A stretch of DNA of 64,000 nt. Source: Enterobacter sp. CC120223-11. Its GTDB lineage: Bacteria; Pseudomonadota; Gammaproteobacteria; Enterobacterales; Enterobacteriaceae. Location: the NCBI RefSeq assembly GCF_900215375.1, contig NZ_OBEF01000013.1:1-64000 (forward strand), written 5' to 3'. This document shows, piece by piece, positions 28,335 through 37,310 of the stretch. The first letter of the stretch is position 1, and each line of letters begins with the position of its first letter. The position numbers were made by a program, and so were the translations under genes. The notes under the pieces are model-generated. The model searched no databases. It had not been told where the DNA came from and was given only the letters and a program-made list of their open reading frames with translations.

Positions 28335-28360
28335 AAAAAGCCCCGCTAACGCGAGGCTTT
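28335..28360 (-). terminator. cspC terminator
   Basis: On the minus strand AAAGCCTCGC / GCGGGGCTTTTT forms a stem with a GTTA loop and a T-run, about 35 nt after the cspC stop. Confidence 0.85.
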
Positions 28361-28394
28361 ATGGCTGATGTCAAATGAGATCAGTGGATTCGAA

Positions 28395-28604
28395 TCAGAT
28401 AGCAGTTACGTTAACCGCAGCTGGACCTTTCTGGCCGTCCTGGATTTCGAACTCAACGTTCTGGCCTTCAGCCAGAGTTTTGAAGCCGTTACCCTGGATT
28501 GCAGAGAAGTGTACGAACACGTCTTTGCTGCCGTCAGCAGGAGTAATGAAACCAAAACCTTTAGACTCGTTGAACCACTTAACTTGACCTTTAATCTTTG
28601 CCAT
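28395..28604 (-). CDS. cspC: Cold-shock-like RNA chaperone CspC
   Basis: This 69-residue single OB-fold protein binds single-stranded RNA/DNA. RNP1 (KGFGFI) and RNP2 (VFVHF) are intact. E. coli CspC is constitutive at 37 degrees and stabilises rpoS and stress mRNAs. The ATG at 28604 ([13 protein letters not shown]) is preceded by a TAAGGAATTTTGCAA leader. It is downstream of yobF, as in E. coli. Confidence 0.97.
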
Positions 28605-28644
28605 TTGCAAAATTCCTTAGAGTGTTTTCTTCGCCCGTGGGCAC

Positions 28645-28761
28645 TTACATAGCTAAAACTGAGACATTACTGCATGAGGCACTAATATAAGGTTCGGCAG
28701 AGAAGCGGTATTCAACGACAACGTGTTTACTCAGGACTTCTTTACTGAAAATGCCACACAT
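28645..28761 (-). CDS. yobF: Small stress protein YobF (short form)
   Basis: A 38-residue product reads [20 protein letters not shown] and continues to SNVSVLAM before a TAA. It is clearly YobF but lacks the last nine or so residues (LCLRAKKTI-type tail) that I recall for E. coli. It lies 40 nt upstream of cspC and is probably co-transcribed. GAGGT lies 13 nt before the ATG, rather far. Confidence 0.8.
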   Translation of the reverse strand: MCGIFSKEVLSKHVVVEYRFSAEPYISASCSNVSVLAM

Positions 28762-29363
28762 AGACAGAACTGTACCTCGTTTAACCCAAAACGTGTTATC
28801 ACATACAACGTTAATAATGGCAAGCCATTTTTAAGCATGTCTCGATCGGTCGCACAAATCCTCGAAGCGAGTGCTTATCGTCTGCACAAATATGCGATCG
28901 CTTACGCACATCCATGCCCGCCAGCGCCCTGAGAAAATACCGCACAACTGACGGATTAATGCGACTTTTTTACCATAGCTCAACGGTTTCGCTTCCGCCA
29001 CGTGGCAGGCATCCAAATGCAACATTTTTCTAAACTCTGGCGATTTTCTGCATAACTATGCTTCATCCGAAGTACATACTGCTTATAAATGGCAGGTCAG
29101 GTCACAAATATTAAATATTAAATATTAATGACGAGGCACCAGAATAATGAAAATCAAATGACGCTGCCTCATCATGAGGCAATAAAAACGTTTCGCTGAT
29201 TAATCGGAAGAAATGGTCTGATAACTTTATTAAGAATTAAAAATTTTTGGTGACTGTCAACTCAAAAAGCGAGGAAAGGGTGAGATAAGTTTGTGCTAAC
29301 TCATAATAAACCGTTATAGCACTCAGGACCCGGCAGTAACCTGTGTCGCCGCCGGGACTTCGA
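28762..29363. other. 602-bp spacer between yobF and yebO
   Basis: No credible gene was seen. It should contain the yobF-cspC promoter and leader. It also holds a triple AAATATT direct repeat at 29106-29126 and a TGCCTCA / TGAGGCA hairpin near 29164-29181 with no T-run. Confidence 0.5.
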
Positions 29364-29657
29364 TCAGCGTTCCGCCACCAGACGGATAAAATCATCCGCC
29401 TCTTCCTGCACCTCAGGCTGTTCAGCTGCTTTCACCGGTTCTTCTTTATCCGGCTCATTTGCTTCACAAAGACGACGCAGCAAGGCGTTCTGACGTTTCT
29501 GCTGATCCAGCAGGGCTTCCAGAAGTTCGATCTGCTCATTTGTACGGGAGCTCGCCCGATTAACGAAAAACCACAGCAACAGACCAAAAATCAACACCAG
29601 CAGGGAGACTGCCAGGGACGCCAGATTCAACATTCCGGAATTCATTAGATCAACCAT
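29364..29657 (-). CDS. yebO: YebO family membrane protein
   Basis: The 97-residue product has one hydrophobic helix (about residues 12-32, LASLAVSLLVLIFGLLLWFFV). A coiled-coil-like segment (EQIELLEALLDQQKRQNALLRRL) and an acidic tail ending DDFIRLVAER follow. It is a conserved inner-membrane protein of unknown function. AGGTGG precedes the ATG at 29657. It lies downstream of mgrB on the same strand, as in E. coli. Confidence 0.92.
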   Translation of the reverse strand: MVDLMNSGMLNLASLAVSLLVLIFGLLLWFFVNRASSRTNEQIELLEALLDQQKRQNALLRRLCEANEPDKEEPVKAAEQPEVQEEADDFIRLVAER

Positions 29658-29729
29658 TTCACCACCTCAAATTGGAGGCATCATTCTATCACTCGGCCTG
29701 AGGAAGGAAATGTCCTATGAGAAAAAAGC

Positions 29730-29876
29730 TTACCAGGGGATAAATTTATTGATGGTGCAGATACCGCTGAAAAACTGAACATCCTGATCGCATAAGATGT
29801 TAAGGGTCTGCGTCCACAGCAAAAGGCAGACGACCAGAAGCACCACAATCAGAACAGCCCACCTTAATTTTTTCAC
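29730..29876 (-). CDS. mgrB: PhoQ feedback inhibitor MgrB
   Basis: This 48-residue single-pass membrane peptide inhibits the sensor kinase PhoQ. A short basic cytoplasmic start (VKKLRW) leads to a helix at about 7-24. The periplasmic part [24 protein letters not shown] has the two cysteines (29 and 40) needed for function and the invariant tail. The start is GTG at 29874-29876. The gene looks intact; one more residue is present in the membrane segment than in the 47-residue E. coli protein. A PhoP-type site lies upstream. Confidence 0.96.
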   Translation of the reverse strand: MKKLRWAVLIVVLLVVCLLLWTQTLNILCDQDVQFFSGICTINKFIPW

Positions 29877-29905
29877 TCCACGCTCCGCTTTACTTATTTG
29901 AGAAC

Positions 29906-29940
29906 AGATTAGCACGCTAATCTTAAACGGCTGCTAACTG
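29906..29940 (-). promoter_or_regulatory. mgrB promoter with PhoP-box-like half-site and inverted repeat
   Basis: On the minus strand a CGTTTA half-site (29924-29929) follows CAGTTA-GCAGC, giving a one-and-a-half PhoP-box. Twelve nucleotides downstream is a -10-like TAATCT. Between them AGATTAGC / GCTAATCT (29906-29923) forms an 8-bp inverted repeat. Confidence 0.5.
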
Positions 29941-30033
29941 TAAAGAAGTCTGTTCATTTTAGGAATCATCGACTTGTTTCAGGGCGTGAACAAACTAACC
30001 TTGTACAGGTAAACAACAATAATGAGGTTCACA

Positions 30034-30273
30034 ATGCGCTTCACTCTTCGTACAATTATTGTACTGGCTTTGCTTTGGATTGGCTTACTGTTAAGCGGCT
30101 ATGGCGTACTGATTGGCAGCAATGAAAATGTGGGGGGGCTTGGACTGCAGTGTAAATACCTGACGGCTCGTGGCACCAGCACCGCGCAATACGTTCATAG
30201 TAGCAGCGGGCTCATCGGCCTGACGGATTGTCCGCTATTGCGTAAAAGTCAGACCGTGGTGGATAACGGTTAA
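30034..30273 (+). CDS. yobH: YobH family protein
   Basis: A 79-residue protein has an N-terminal hydrophobic helix or uncleaved signal (residues 7-27), then SNENVGGLGLQCKYLTARGTST and a tail LTDCPLLRKSQTVVDNG. It matches YobH in length and tail. Function is unknown. I chose ATG 30034 over ATG 30022 because ATGAGG supplies its ribosome-binding site. Confidence 0.9.
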   Translation: MRFTLRTIIVLALLWIGLLLSGYGVLIGSNENVGGLGLQCKYLTARGTSTAQYVHSSSGLIGLTDCPLLRKSQTVVDNG

Positions 30274-30293
30274 TCACCCCTGACGTTCCAAAC

Positions 30294-30318
30294 AAAACGC
30301 CGCTTAATGCGGCGTTTT
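30294..30318. terminator. Bidirectional terminator between yobH and kdgR
   Basis: AAAACGCCGC / GCGGCGTTTTT stem with a TTAA-type loop; T-runs on both strands. Confidence 0.9.
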
Positions 30319-30337
30319 TGCATTCTGTTTGAGGAAA

Positions 30338-31129
30338 TCAGAACGGATAATCGTTATAACCCATTTGTTCGGAAATTTTACGCGCTGCCGTGTGCAGCAT
30401 GCTGACGTATTCGTGCAGGCGCTCTTCAGAAAAACGCAGCGTCGGGAAGGATATGCTCAGACCGGCGATCACCACACCAAAGCGGTCGAAGACCGGCACG
30501 CCGATGCAGCGCAGCCCTTCTTCCTGCTCCTGGTTATCTTCACCATAGCCTTGCTCGCGAACCTTATCCAGCAGCGGAAGCAGCTCTTCAGTATCGGCAA
30601 TCGTACGCTCGGTGCTGCGTTTGTATTCCACATGCTCAAGGATCTGCTTTACTTCTTCCCGATCGCGCCAGGCCAGCAGCACTTTGCCGATGGCCGTGCT
30701 GTAGAGCGGGTTACGACGGCCAATCCGCGAATACATACGCAGGTTGTACATCGAGTCGATCTTGTGGATGTACACGATGCTGTCTTCGTCCAGCGCCCCT
30801 AAATGGATAGTCTCTTTCGTCAGGCGCGAGAGTTCACGCATCTGAATATCGGCACTGCGGATCAGGTCGATGTTTTGCAGGGAGCGAGCCCCTAATTCAA
30901 ACAGTTTTAGCGTCAGGGAATATTTTTCAGACTCACCTTCCTGCGCGACATAGCCCAAGGATTTCATGGTCTGTAAAAAGCGATAAACCGTGCTCTTCGA
31001 CATCATCACGCGCTGTGATAATTCAGTAATCCCTATCTCACGCTCTTCGCCCAGCGCCTGCAGAATGCCAAAAACCTTCAATACAGAAGAGACAGAATCT
31101 GGCTGTTTATCCAAATCTGCAATTGCCAT
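30338..31129 (-). CDS. kdgR: IclR-family transcriptional repressor KdgR
   Basis: The 263-residue regulator represses genes for pectin/2-keto-3-deoxygluconate metabolism. The N-terminal winged helix-turn-helix is visible (ITELSQRVMMSKSTVYRFLQTMKSLGYV, about residues 36-63). The C-terminal IclR effector domain carries GALDEDSIVYIHKID and LRCIGVPVFDR. In E. coli it controls eda among other genes; eda is also in this window. It is divergent from yebQ. Confidence 0.95.
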   Translation of the reverse strand: MAIADLDKQPDSVSSVLKVFGILQALGEEREIGITELSQRVMMSKSTVYRFLQTMKSLGYVAQEGESEKYSLTLKLFELGARSLQNIDLIRSADIQMRELSRLTKETIHLGALDEDSIVYIHKIDSMYNLRMYSRIGRRNPLYSTAIGKVLLAWRDREEVKQILEHVEYKRSTERTIADTEELLPLLDKVREQGYGEDNQEQEEGLRCIGVPVFDRFGVVIAGLSISFPTLRFSEERLHEYVSMLHTAARKISEQMGYNDYPF

Positions 31130-31153
31130 TAATCACCTCACCGTGACTGTTTT

Positions 31154-31177
31154 ATAAAAATCAGAACGAGTTTTTAT
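31154..31177. promoter_or_regulatory. Inverted repeat between kdgR and yebQ
   Basis: ATAAAAA and TTTTTAT pair around a 10-bp spacer, midway between the divergent starts. KdgR operators are AT-rich palindromes of about this size, so this may be an auto/cross-regulatory site. The assignment is a guess. Confidence 0.35.
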
Positions 31178-31306
31178 TATAATTTCACGGCGCACCCATC
31201 GCAATATCTCTTCTGTTACTTCGTTACAAATCTGCGACATACTGCCGAATAATCAATGCTAGAATCATTACCTGCATAATTATTTCAACGTAGACTTATT
31301 TCCCAC

Positions 31307-32680
31307 ATGGATAACAAAGCTCCTGATGGCCTGCCGTTGCCGCAGCGTTACGGCGCGATCCTGACGATCGTGCTCGGTATTTCGATGGCGGTACTTGATG
31401 GTGCCATCGCCAACGTGGCGCTTCCCACGATTGCGAGCGATTTGCACGCATCTCCCGCGGCATCGATCTGGATTGTGAACGCCTATCAGATAGCGATCGT
31501 CATCTCTCTCCTGTCGCTCGCTTTTCTGGGCGATATGTTTGGCTACCGACGCATCTATAAGTGCGGCCTTGTCGTGTTTACCTGTACTTCACTCCTCTGT
31601 GCTCTGTCGCATTCCCTGGAGATGCTGACTCTCGCACGTGTCGCGCAGGGCCTCGGCGGCGCGGCTTTGATGAGCGTGAATACGGCCCTCATTCGCCTGA
31701 TTTATCCGCAGCGCTTTCTGGGTCGCGGGATGGGCATCAATTCGTTTATTGTTGCCGTCTCCTCTGCGGCGGGCCCGACCATCGCCGCCGCGATTCTCTC
31801 CGTCGCCTCCTGGCAATGGCTGTTTCTGATTAACGTCCCGCTGGGGATTGTTTCGTTCTTCCTGGCCATGCGCTTTTTGCCTGCCAACCCGCCCCGCGCC
31901 CAGGCCTCACGTTTTGATCTGCCGAGTGCCGTCATGAACGCCCTCACTTTCGGGCTGCTCATCTCCGCGCTCAGCGGATTTGCGCAAGGTCAGTCTACAG
32001 CGCTGATTCTGGGTGAGCTGGCCGTGATGCTGATAGTCGGGTACTTATTCGTTCGCCGCCAGCTGCGGCTTCCGGTTCCGCTCTTGCCGGTTGACCTGCT
32101 CCGTATTCCGCTGTTTTCGCTGTCGATCTGCACCTCAATCTGCTCCTTCTGCGCGCAGATGCTGGCGCTCGTTTCTCTCCCCTTCTTCCTGCAATCCGTG
32201 ATCGGGCGCAGCGAAGTCGAAACCGGCCTGCTGCTGACGCCGTGGCCGCTGGCCACCATGGTGATGGCCCCGCTTGCCGGTTATCTTATCGAAAAAGTGC
32301 ATGCGGGACTGCTCGGGGCTTTGGGGCTGGCGGTGATGGCAAGTGGGTTATTTGCCCTGGCGCTTCTGCCCACATCGCCGCACGATGCGGATATCATCTG
32401 GCGCATGATGCTCTGCGGCGCAGGATTTGGCCTGTTCCAGTCACCGAACAATCATACGATTGTCTCGTCCGCACCGCGTCATCGCAGCGGCGGTGCCAGC
32501 GGGATGCTCGGTACCGCGAGGCTGTTAGGGCAAAGTACCGGCGCGGCACTTGTCGCACTGATGTTTAACCTTTTCGGCACCCAGGGCACGCATACATCGC
32601 TTTTGCTCGCGGGTTCACTGGCGGTCGTCGCAGCGATAGTCAGTGGGTTACGCGTAACGCAACCTCGCGCGGCGGCCTGA
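31307..32680 (+). CDS. yebQ: MFS transporter YebQ (DHA2 family)
   Basis: This 457-residue major facilitator has about 14 predicted helices. It starts with a cytoplasmic tail and then ISMAVLDGAIANVALPTIASDL, the DHA2 motif D1. It carries the motif-A-like GDMFGYRRIYKCG between helices 2 and 3. The family exports drugs and other small molecules; the substrate is unknown. It is divergent from kdgR. Confidence 0.92.
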   Translation: MDNKAPDGLPLPQRYGAILTIVLGISMAVLDGAIANVALPTIASDLHASPAASIWIVNAYQIAIVISLLSLAFLGDMFGYRRIYKCGLVVFTCTSLLCALSHSLEMLTLARVAQGLGGAALMSVNTALIRLIYPQRFLGRGMGINSFIVAVSSAAGPTIAAAILSVASWQWLFLINVPLGIVSFFLAMRFLPANPPRAQASRFDLPSAVMNALTFGLLISALSGFAQGQSTALILGELAVMLIVGYLFVRRQLRLPVPLLPVDLLRIPLFSLSICTSICSFCAQMLALVSLPFFLQSVIGRSEVETGLLLTPWPLATMVMAPLAGYLIEKVHAGLLGALGLAVMASGLFALALLPTSPHDADIIWRMMLCGAGFGLFQSPNNHTIVSSAPRHRSGGASGMLGTARLLGQSTGAALVALMFNLFGTQGTHTSLLLAGSLAVVAAIVSGLRVTQPRAAA

Positions 32681-32690
32681 CGCTATCTAT

Positions 32691-32718
32691 AAAAAAAGCG
32701 CCTCGAGTGAGGCGCTTT
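32691..32718. terminator. Terminator between yebQ and htpX
   Basis: AAAGCGCCTC / GAGGCGCTTT stem with a GAGT loop. The minus strand has a seven-T tail (serving htpX); the plus strand has only TTT. Confidence 0.85.
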
Positions 32719-32744
32719 GCATTAGTGTCGTGCTGTGAATTCTG

Positions 32745-33626
32745 TTATTTCAGGTATTCGCCGCTGCGCAACGCTTCGATACGTTTATCAAGCGGCGGGT
32801 GCGTCATGAACAGCTCGCTCATGGATTTCGCTTTGCCGTTGATGCAGAACGCCATCATGCTGCTGGCTTCCTGCGGCTCGTAGCTGGTTTTCAGGCGCTG
32901 CAAAGCAGCAATCATTTTCTCGCGTCCGACCAGTTTGGCCGACCCCGCATCAGCGTGGAATTCGCGATGGCGGGAGAACCACATGGTGATGATGCTGGCC
33001 AGAATACCGAACACCAGTTCCAGAACCGTAGCGACCGCGAAGTAAATCAGCGGGTTACCGTTGCTGCTCTCTCCTTCATCGCGGTTGCCGCCCAGAAAAC
33101 CAGCGGCAATCTGCGCAATCACGCGTGAAATAAAGATAACGAAGGTGTTCACCACGCCCTGGATCAGCGTCATGGTGACCATGTCGCCGTTGGCGATGTG
33201 GCTGATTTCGTGCGCGATAACCGCTTCGGCTTCATCACGGCTCATGTTCTGTAACAGGCCAGTGCTGACCGCCACCAGCGATGCATCACGACGAGCACCG
33301 GTGGCAAAAGCATTGATATCCGGCGCGTGATACACCGCCACCTGCGGCATGGCAATACCCGCCTGGCGGGATTGCTGCGCGACGGTATTCATCAGCCAGC
33401 GCTCGGTTTCATTGCGCGGTTGTTCGATAACCTCACCGCCCACTGATTTCAGCGCCATCCATTTCGACATCATCAGCGAGACAATCGAGCCGCCAAAACC
33501 GAAGAGCAGCGCCATAATCAGCAGCCCCGTCATGCTGCTTGACTGAATTCCTGTCAGGCTTAGCACCAGCCCGAAAACGACCATAACCGCCAGGTTAGTC
33601 ATCAGGAAAAGCGCGATTCGCATCAT
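32745..33626 (-). CDS. htpX: Membrane metalloprotease HtpX
   Basis: This 293-residue zinc endopeptidase of the inner membrane cooperates with FtsH in degrading misfolded membrane proteins. Two N-terminal helices are followed by the zinc motif HEISH (in [16 protein letters not shown]) and the distal ligand in [14 protein letters not shown]. The start at 33626 ([11 protein letters not shown]) matches E. coli; an extra 16 in-frame codons lie upstream. A sigma-32 type promoter is seen upstream. Confidence 0.96.
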   Translation of the reverse strand: MMRIALFLMTNLAVMVVFGLVLSLTGIQSSSMTGLLIMALLFGFGGSIVSLMMSKWMALKSVGGEVIEQPRNETERWLMNTVAQQSRQAGIAMPQVAVYHAPDINAFATGARRDASLVAVSTGLLQNMSRDEAEAVIAHEISHIANGDMVTMTLIQGVVNTFVIFISRVIAQIAAGFLGGNRDEGESSNGNPLIYFAVATVLELVFGILASIITMWFSRHREFHADAGSAKLVGREKMIAALQRLKTSYEPQEASSMMAFCINGKAKSMSELFMTHPPLDKRIEALRSGEYLK

Positions 33627-33677
33627 AATATTCTTTAACCTCGTTGTAACAAAACGCACTATGCGATTACCCATATC

Positions 33678-33703
33678 GTATGGGTCTTACAACAATTTTC
33701 AAC
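33678..33703 (-). promoter_or_regulatory. Sigma-32 (RpoH) promoter of htpX
   Basis: On the minus strand GTTGAAAA, a 12-nt spacer and CCCATAC match the heat-shock -35 (CTTGAAA) and -10 (CCCCAT) pattern, about 55 nt upstream of the start codon. Confidence 0.65.
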
Positions 33704-33781
33704 TATCTGAGGGCGCTAAGTCACGAGAAAAACACAACTTTACATTCTGTTGCGACTCGCTGACGCGGGCTAAAGGCAGGT

Positions 33782-33812
33782 AAAAAAACAGGCACAATTT
33801 CTTGTGCCTGTT
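33782..33812 (-). terminator. prc terminator
   Basis: AACAGGCACAA / TTGTGCCTGTT stem followed on the minus strand by a seven-T run, directly after the prc stop. Confidence 0.92.
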
Positions 33813-33817
33813 GGGGG

Positions 33818-35866
33818 TTACTTGCTTGCGGGAGGGGTGACCGCCGGACTCTCTTTTGCCATTCCGGCGAGGTCATCAGCAATATGAACCGTTTCATCCA
33901 GATACGGATCGGGTTCCTGATAATCCTTCGGCAGATCGTCGAGTTTTTTCAGCGGCGGCTTGCCTTCACGCTTGTAGCGATCGTTGATGCGAGCCAGACG
34001 AGTTGCATCATCTTCCTCATTCTCTTTGTCACGCTGGGCGTAATTCAGAGAAGCGATATTGCGACGCTCTTTCAGCGCATTGAAACGCGCAATATCTTTG
34101 ACGATGTACTGGAACTCAGGATCTTTGGCAATACGATCGTTGTGACGTTTCAGCAACTCCGGGCCAAACGGCGACATGCTGCCCGTTTTAACGTAAGTAG
34201 CAGCATTGATGCTATCCCACGGCAGAGCGTTGTCTTCAAACTTCTCACCGGTTTCCGTCTCTTCGCTGCCGGTTGGCATCATGATATCCGGCGTAACACC
34301 TTTACGTTGCGTACTGCCGCCATTGATGCGGTAGAACTTCTGAATGGTGTACTGCACAGAACCCAGCGCCGGCCATTCAGGACGCAGCATCTGATCGTAG
34401 ATACGGTTTAGTGAGCGATACTGCTGCACGGTACCTTTGCCGAAGGTCGGTTCACCGACGATCAGCGCGCGACCATAATCCTGCATCGCCGCAGCAAAGA
34501 TTTCTGATGCGGAAGCACTGAAGCGGTCAACGAGCACAACCAGCGGGCCTTTGTAATACACCACGCCGTCGGTATCGCTGTCTTCGCGCACTTTGCCGTT
34601 GTTATCACGCACCTGCACTACCGGACCGGATGGGATGAACAGACCGGAAAGCGATACCGCCTCCGTCAGTGCCCCGCCGCCGTTGCTGCGCAGATCGATA
34701 ACAATGCTGCTGACGTTCTGTTTTTCCAGCTTCTGCAGCTGAGCCTTAACGTCATCCGTCAGGCCAACGTAGAAGCCAGGAATGTCCAGCACGCCAACTT
34801 TGTCTTTACCGACGTTTTTCACTGACATTTTCACGGCGCGGTCTTCAAGACGAATACGCTCGCGGGTCAGTGTGACAATACGGGTTTTGGTGCCTTTACC
34901 GGCAGGCAGGATTTCGAGGCGAACCTTGCTGCCTTTCGGGCCTTTGATCAGTGCGACGACGTCATCCAGGCGCCAGCCGATCACATCGACCATCCCTTTG
35001 CCTGTCTGGCCTACGCCAACGATGCGATCGCCTACGCTAATCGCTTTACTCTTCGCCGCCGGACCACCTGCCACCATGGAATTAATGACCGTGTAGTCAT
35101 CATCCATTTGCAGCACAGCACCAATACCTTCCAGAGACAGGCTCATTTCGGTATTGAACTGTTCGGTATTACGCGGGGAGAGGTAGTTGGTGTGCGGGTC
35201 GATTTCGTGAGCAAACGCGGTCATTGCCAGGGAGAACACGTCTTCGCTGTTGGTCTGCACCAGACGGCGAATGGCGAACTTGTAGCGGCGGGTCAGCGTT
35301 TCACGAATCTCTTTTTCATCTTTCCCGGCAAGCTTGAGGCTCAGTTCGTCATATTTGACTTTACCGTCCCATAGCGCGTTCAACTCTGCCTCATCCTTCG
35401 GCCATGGCGCTTTGCTACGGTCAAGGTTGTAGGTGTCGTTGCCAGTGAAGTCCATCGGACGTTCCAGCACCTTCAGCGCATACTGATAGCGCTCAAAGCG
35501 ACGTTTTTGCGACAGATTATAGAGATCGTAAAAAGCGTCCAGCTTACCGCTACGCAGTTCATCACCGACCTGGGACTTGCGCGATTCAAACTGCGCAATG
35601 TCGCTTGCCAGCAGCACGTTGTGGCTGTAGTCCAGCAGATTGAGATAGCGATCGAAAATCTTCGCCGAGAACGCGTTGTCGAGATCAAACTGGCGGTAAT
35701 GAGAACGAGTAAAGCGAGACGTCACACGCTCACTAACAGTGGCGTGCTGCGCTTCTTCCTTAAGAACTGGAATCTGGTCAGCACGCGTGATGTCGTCCAC
35801 GGCGTACGACTGGCCTGCCAGTAACAGCATGCCAGCGAGCGCAGTGACCTTAAAAAAGTTGTTCAT
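33818..35866 (-). CDS. prc: Periplasmic tail-specific protease Prc (Tsp)
   Basis: The 682-residue C-terminal processing protease degrades ssrA-tagged periplasmic proteins and, with NlpI, the hydrolase MepS, and matures PBP3. A signal peptide (ALAGMLLLAGQSYA) precedes the mature start VDDITRADQ. A PDZ domain lies near 240-320. The catalytic serine lies in DRFSASASEIFAAAM and the lysine in PTFGKGTVQQ. ATG 35866 gives the E. coli length; sixteen upstream codons overlap proQ. proQ lies 19 nt upstream, so the pair is probably one operon. Confidence 0.97.
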   Translation of the reverse strand: MNNFFKVTALAGMLLLAGQSYAVDDITRADQIPVLKEEAQHATVSERVTSRFTRSHYRQFDLDNAFSAKIFDRYLNLLDYSHNVLLASDIAQFESRKSQVGDELRSGKLDAFYDLYNLSQKRRFERYQYALKVLERPMDFTGNDTYNLDRSKAPWPKDEAELNALWDGKVKYDELSLKLAGKDEKEIRETLTRRYKFAIRRLVQTNSEDVFSLAMTAFAHEIDPHTNYLSPRNTEQFNTEMSLSLEGIGAVLQMDDDYTVINSMVAGGPAAKSKAISVGDRIVGVGQTGKGMVDVIGWRLDDVVALIKGPKGSKVRLEILPAGKGTKTRIVTLTRERIRLEDRAVKMSVKNVGKDKVGVLDIPGFYVGLTDDVKAQLQKLEKQNVSSIVIDLRSNGGGALTEAVSLSGLFIPSGPVVQVRDNNGKVREDSDTDGVVYYKGPLVVLVDRFSASASEIFAAAMQDYGRALIVGEPTFGKGTVQQYRSLNRIYDQMLRPEWPALGSVQYTIQKFYRINGGSTQRKGVTPDIMMPTGSEETETGEKFEDNALPWDSINAATYVKTGSMSPFGPELLKRHNDRIAKDPEFQYIVKDIARFNALKERRNIASLNYAQRDKENEEDDATRLARINDRYKREGKPPLKKLDDLPKDYQEPDPYLDETVHIADDLAGMAKESPAVTPPASK

Positions 35867-35885
35867 GCCAGGCCCGGCCTCCGTT

Positions 35886-36572
35886 TCAGAACACCAGATG
35901 TTCCGCGCGTACAATCATTGACAGACCAGAAGTCAGCTGTACACGAACGCCATCTTTGGTGATTTCCAGTACAGTGGCGTCCATTGCGTTGTTGCCCGCT
36001 TTCACCTTCAGAGACTGGCCAACGCTCAGCTCGGAAATGTTTGAAACCGGCGTCAGACGCTCTTCACGTACTGGACGTGGTGCTTTTGCCGCTGCTGGTT
36101 TAGGCGTGTTACGCGGCTTCGCGTTATCTTTGCGAGGTGCTGATGGACGTGGTTTACGCTCACGACGTGGCGCATCGACCGGTTCACCCGCGGCAATGGC
36201 CGCTTCGCGTTTTTTCGCCTGCTGCTCAGCACGCTGTGCCTGAACACGCGCTTTGGCTTCTTCAAGCTGCTGGCGTGCATGGGTCACATGCTGCTCATCC
36301 AGCTCACCGCACGGATTGCCGTCGAGATCGACACGGGTCGCACCCGCTTTAATGCCGTACAGATAACGCCAGCTGGAAGTATAAAGACGTAAGGCAGAAC
36401 GAAGCTGGGTTTTGCTGAGGTTCATTTCACCCTCAACGCGCGTCACCAGATCCTGAAAAATGCCAATTTTTAACGGACGTGCTTCACCTTCAGCGCTGAA
36501 ACACTGAGGGAATCGTTCGGCCAGAAATGCGATAACTTCTTTACTGCTATTCAACTTAGGTTGATTTTCCAT
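35886..36572 (-). CDS. proQ: RNA chaperone ProQ
   Basis: This 228-residue global RNA-binding protein acts in sRNA regulation and affects ProP levels. The N-terminal FinO/ProQ domain covers about residues 5-115 ([23 protein letters not shown]). A basic, low-complexity linker rich in K/R/P/A spans about 120-175. A Tudor-like C-terminal domain ends [10 protein letters not shown]. It is followed by prc on the same strand. Confidence 0.97.
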   Translation of the reverse strand: MENQPKLNSSKEVIAFLAERFPQCFSAEGEARPLKIGIFQDLVTRVEGEMNLSKTQLRSALRLYTSSWRYLYGIKAGATRVDLDGNPCGELDEQHVTHARQQLEEAKARVQAQRAEQQAKKREAAIAAGEPVDAPRRERKPRPSAPRKDNAKPRNTPKPAAAKAPRPVREERLTPVSNISELSVGQSLKVKAGNNAMDATVLEITKDGVRVQLTSGLSMIVRAEHLVF

Positions 36573-36669
36573 GAAATTTCCTGATTACAACGGACGTAGC
36601 CAACATACCGCGGGCATGAACAGGCGTCATTATAATGACGCCATCGGTAATTGCTACGTTATCCGTTGA

Positions 36670-37167
36670 TTATCCTGCGACAGGCTGAAAGAATTTGTGA
36701 TAATCGGTCGCCGCAAGCAGCTGTTCGAGATGGCTGACCAGCGTTTGCAGACCCTGCTCATCTTCTTGCAGGAAGCGGGAGAGCTCGGGGCTGTCGATGT
36801 CCAGCACGCCGATGATTTGCCCGTTAACAGTCAGCGGGAAAACAATTTCTGAATTGCTGGCAGCGTCACAAGCGATATGGCCATCAAAAGCGTGAACATC
36901 TTCCACACGCTGCACCTGATTTTGCGACACGGCAGTGCCGCACACGCCACGGCCGACAGGAATACGCACGCAGGCAATTTTGCCCTGGAACGGCCCCAGC
37001 ACCAGCGTATCGCCTTCGAGAAGATAAAAACCTGCCCAGTTAACCTGCGACAAACGCTCATACAGCAGCGCGCTGGTATTAGCGAGGGTTGCTAAAAAAC
37101 TGGTTTCACCTGCCATTAATGCCTGAAAATCGCGGTTAAGGTCCGCGTAAAACTCTGATTTGTTCAT
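36670..37167 (-). CDS. msrC: Free methionine-(R)-sulfoxide reductase
   Basis: This 165-residue GAF-domain enzyme reduces free L-methionine-(R)-sulfoxide. The three conserved cysteines sit in KIACVRIPVGRGVCGTAV and in GHIACDAASNSEIV. It lies upstream of proQ on the same strand and is divergent from letA. Confidence 0.95.
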   Translation of the reverse strand: MNKSEFYADLNRDFQALMAGETSFLATLANTSALLYERLSQVNWAGFYLLEGDTLVLGPFQGKIACVRIPVGRGVCGTAVSQNQVQRVEDVHAFDGHIACDAASNSEIVFPLTVNGQIIGVLDIDSPELSRFLQEDEQGLQTLVSHLEQLLAATDYHKFFQPVAG

Positions 37168-37310
37168 TATTCAATCGCTTATTGTCTTACATCGAAGCCG
37201 GCCATCGCCGACGCATAACCGCTTAAAATAAACATTAAATGCGTTCGGGCTCAAGATGATTCGGTTCATAGGTTAAGATAGAGTTATACATTCATTTCAA
37301 AAGCTAATAA

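Noticed and set aside
28831-29025. 64-residue minus-strand ORF upstream of yobF
   Set aside because: No ribosome-binding site or recognisable similarity; more likely promoter/leader DNA of yobF-cspC.
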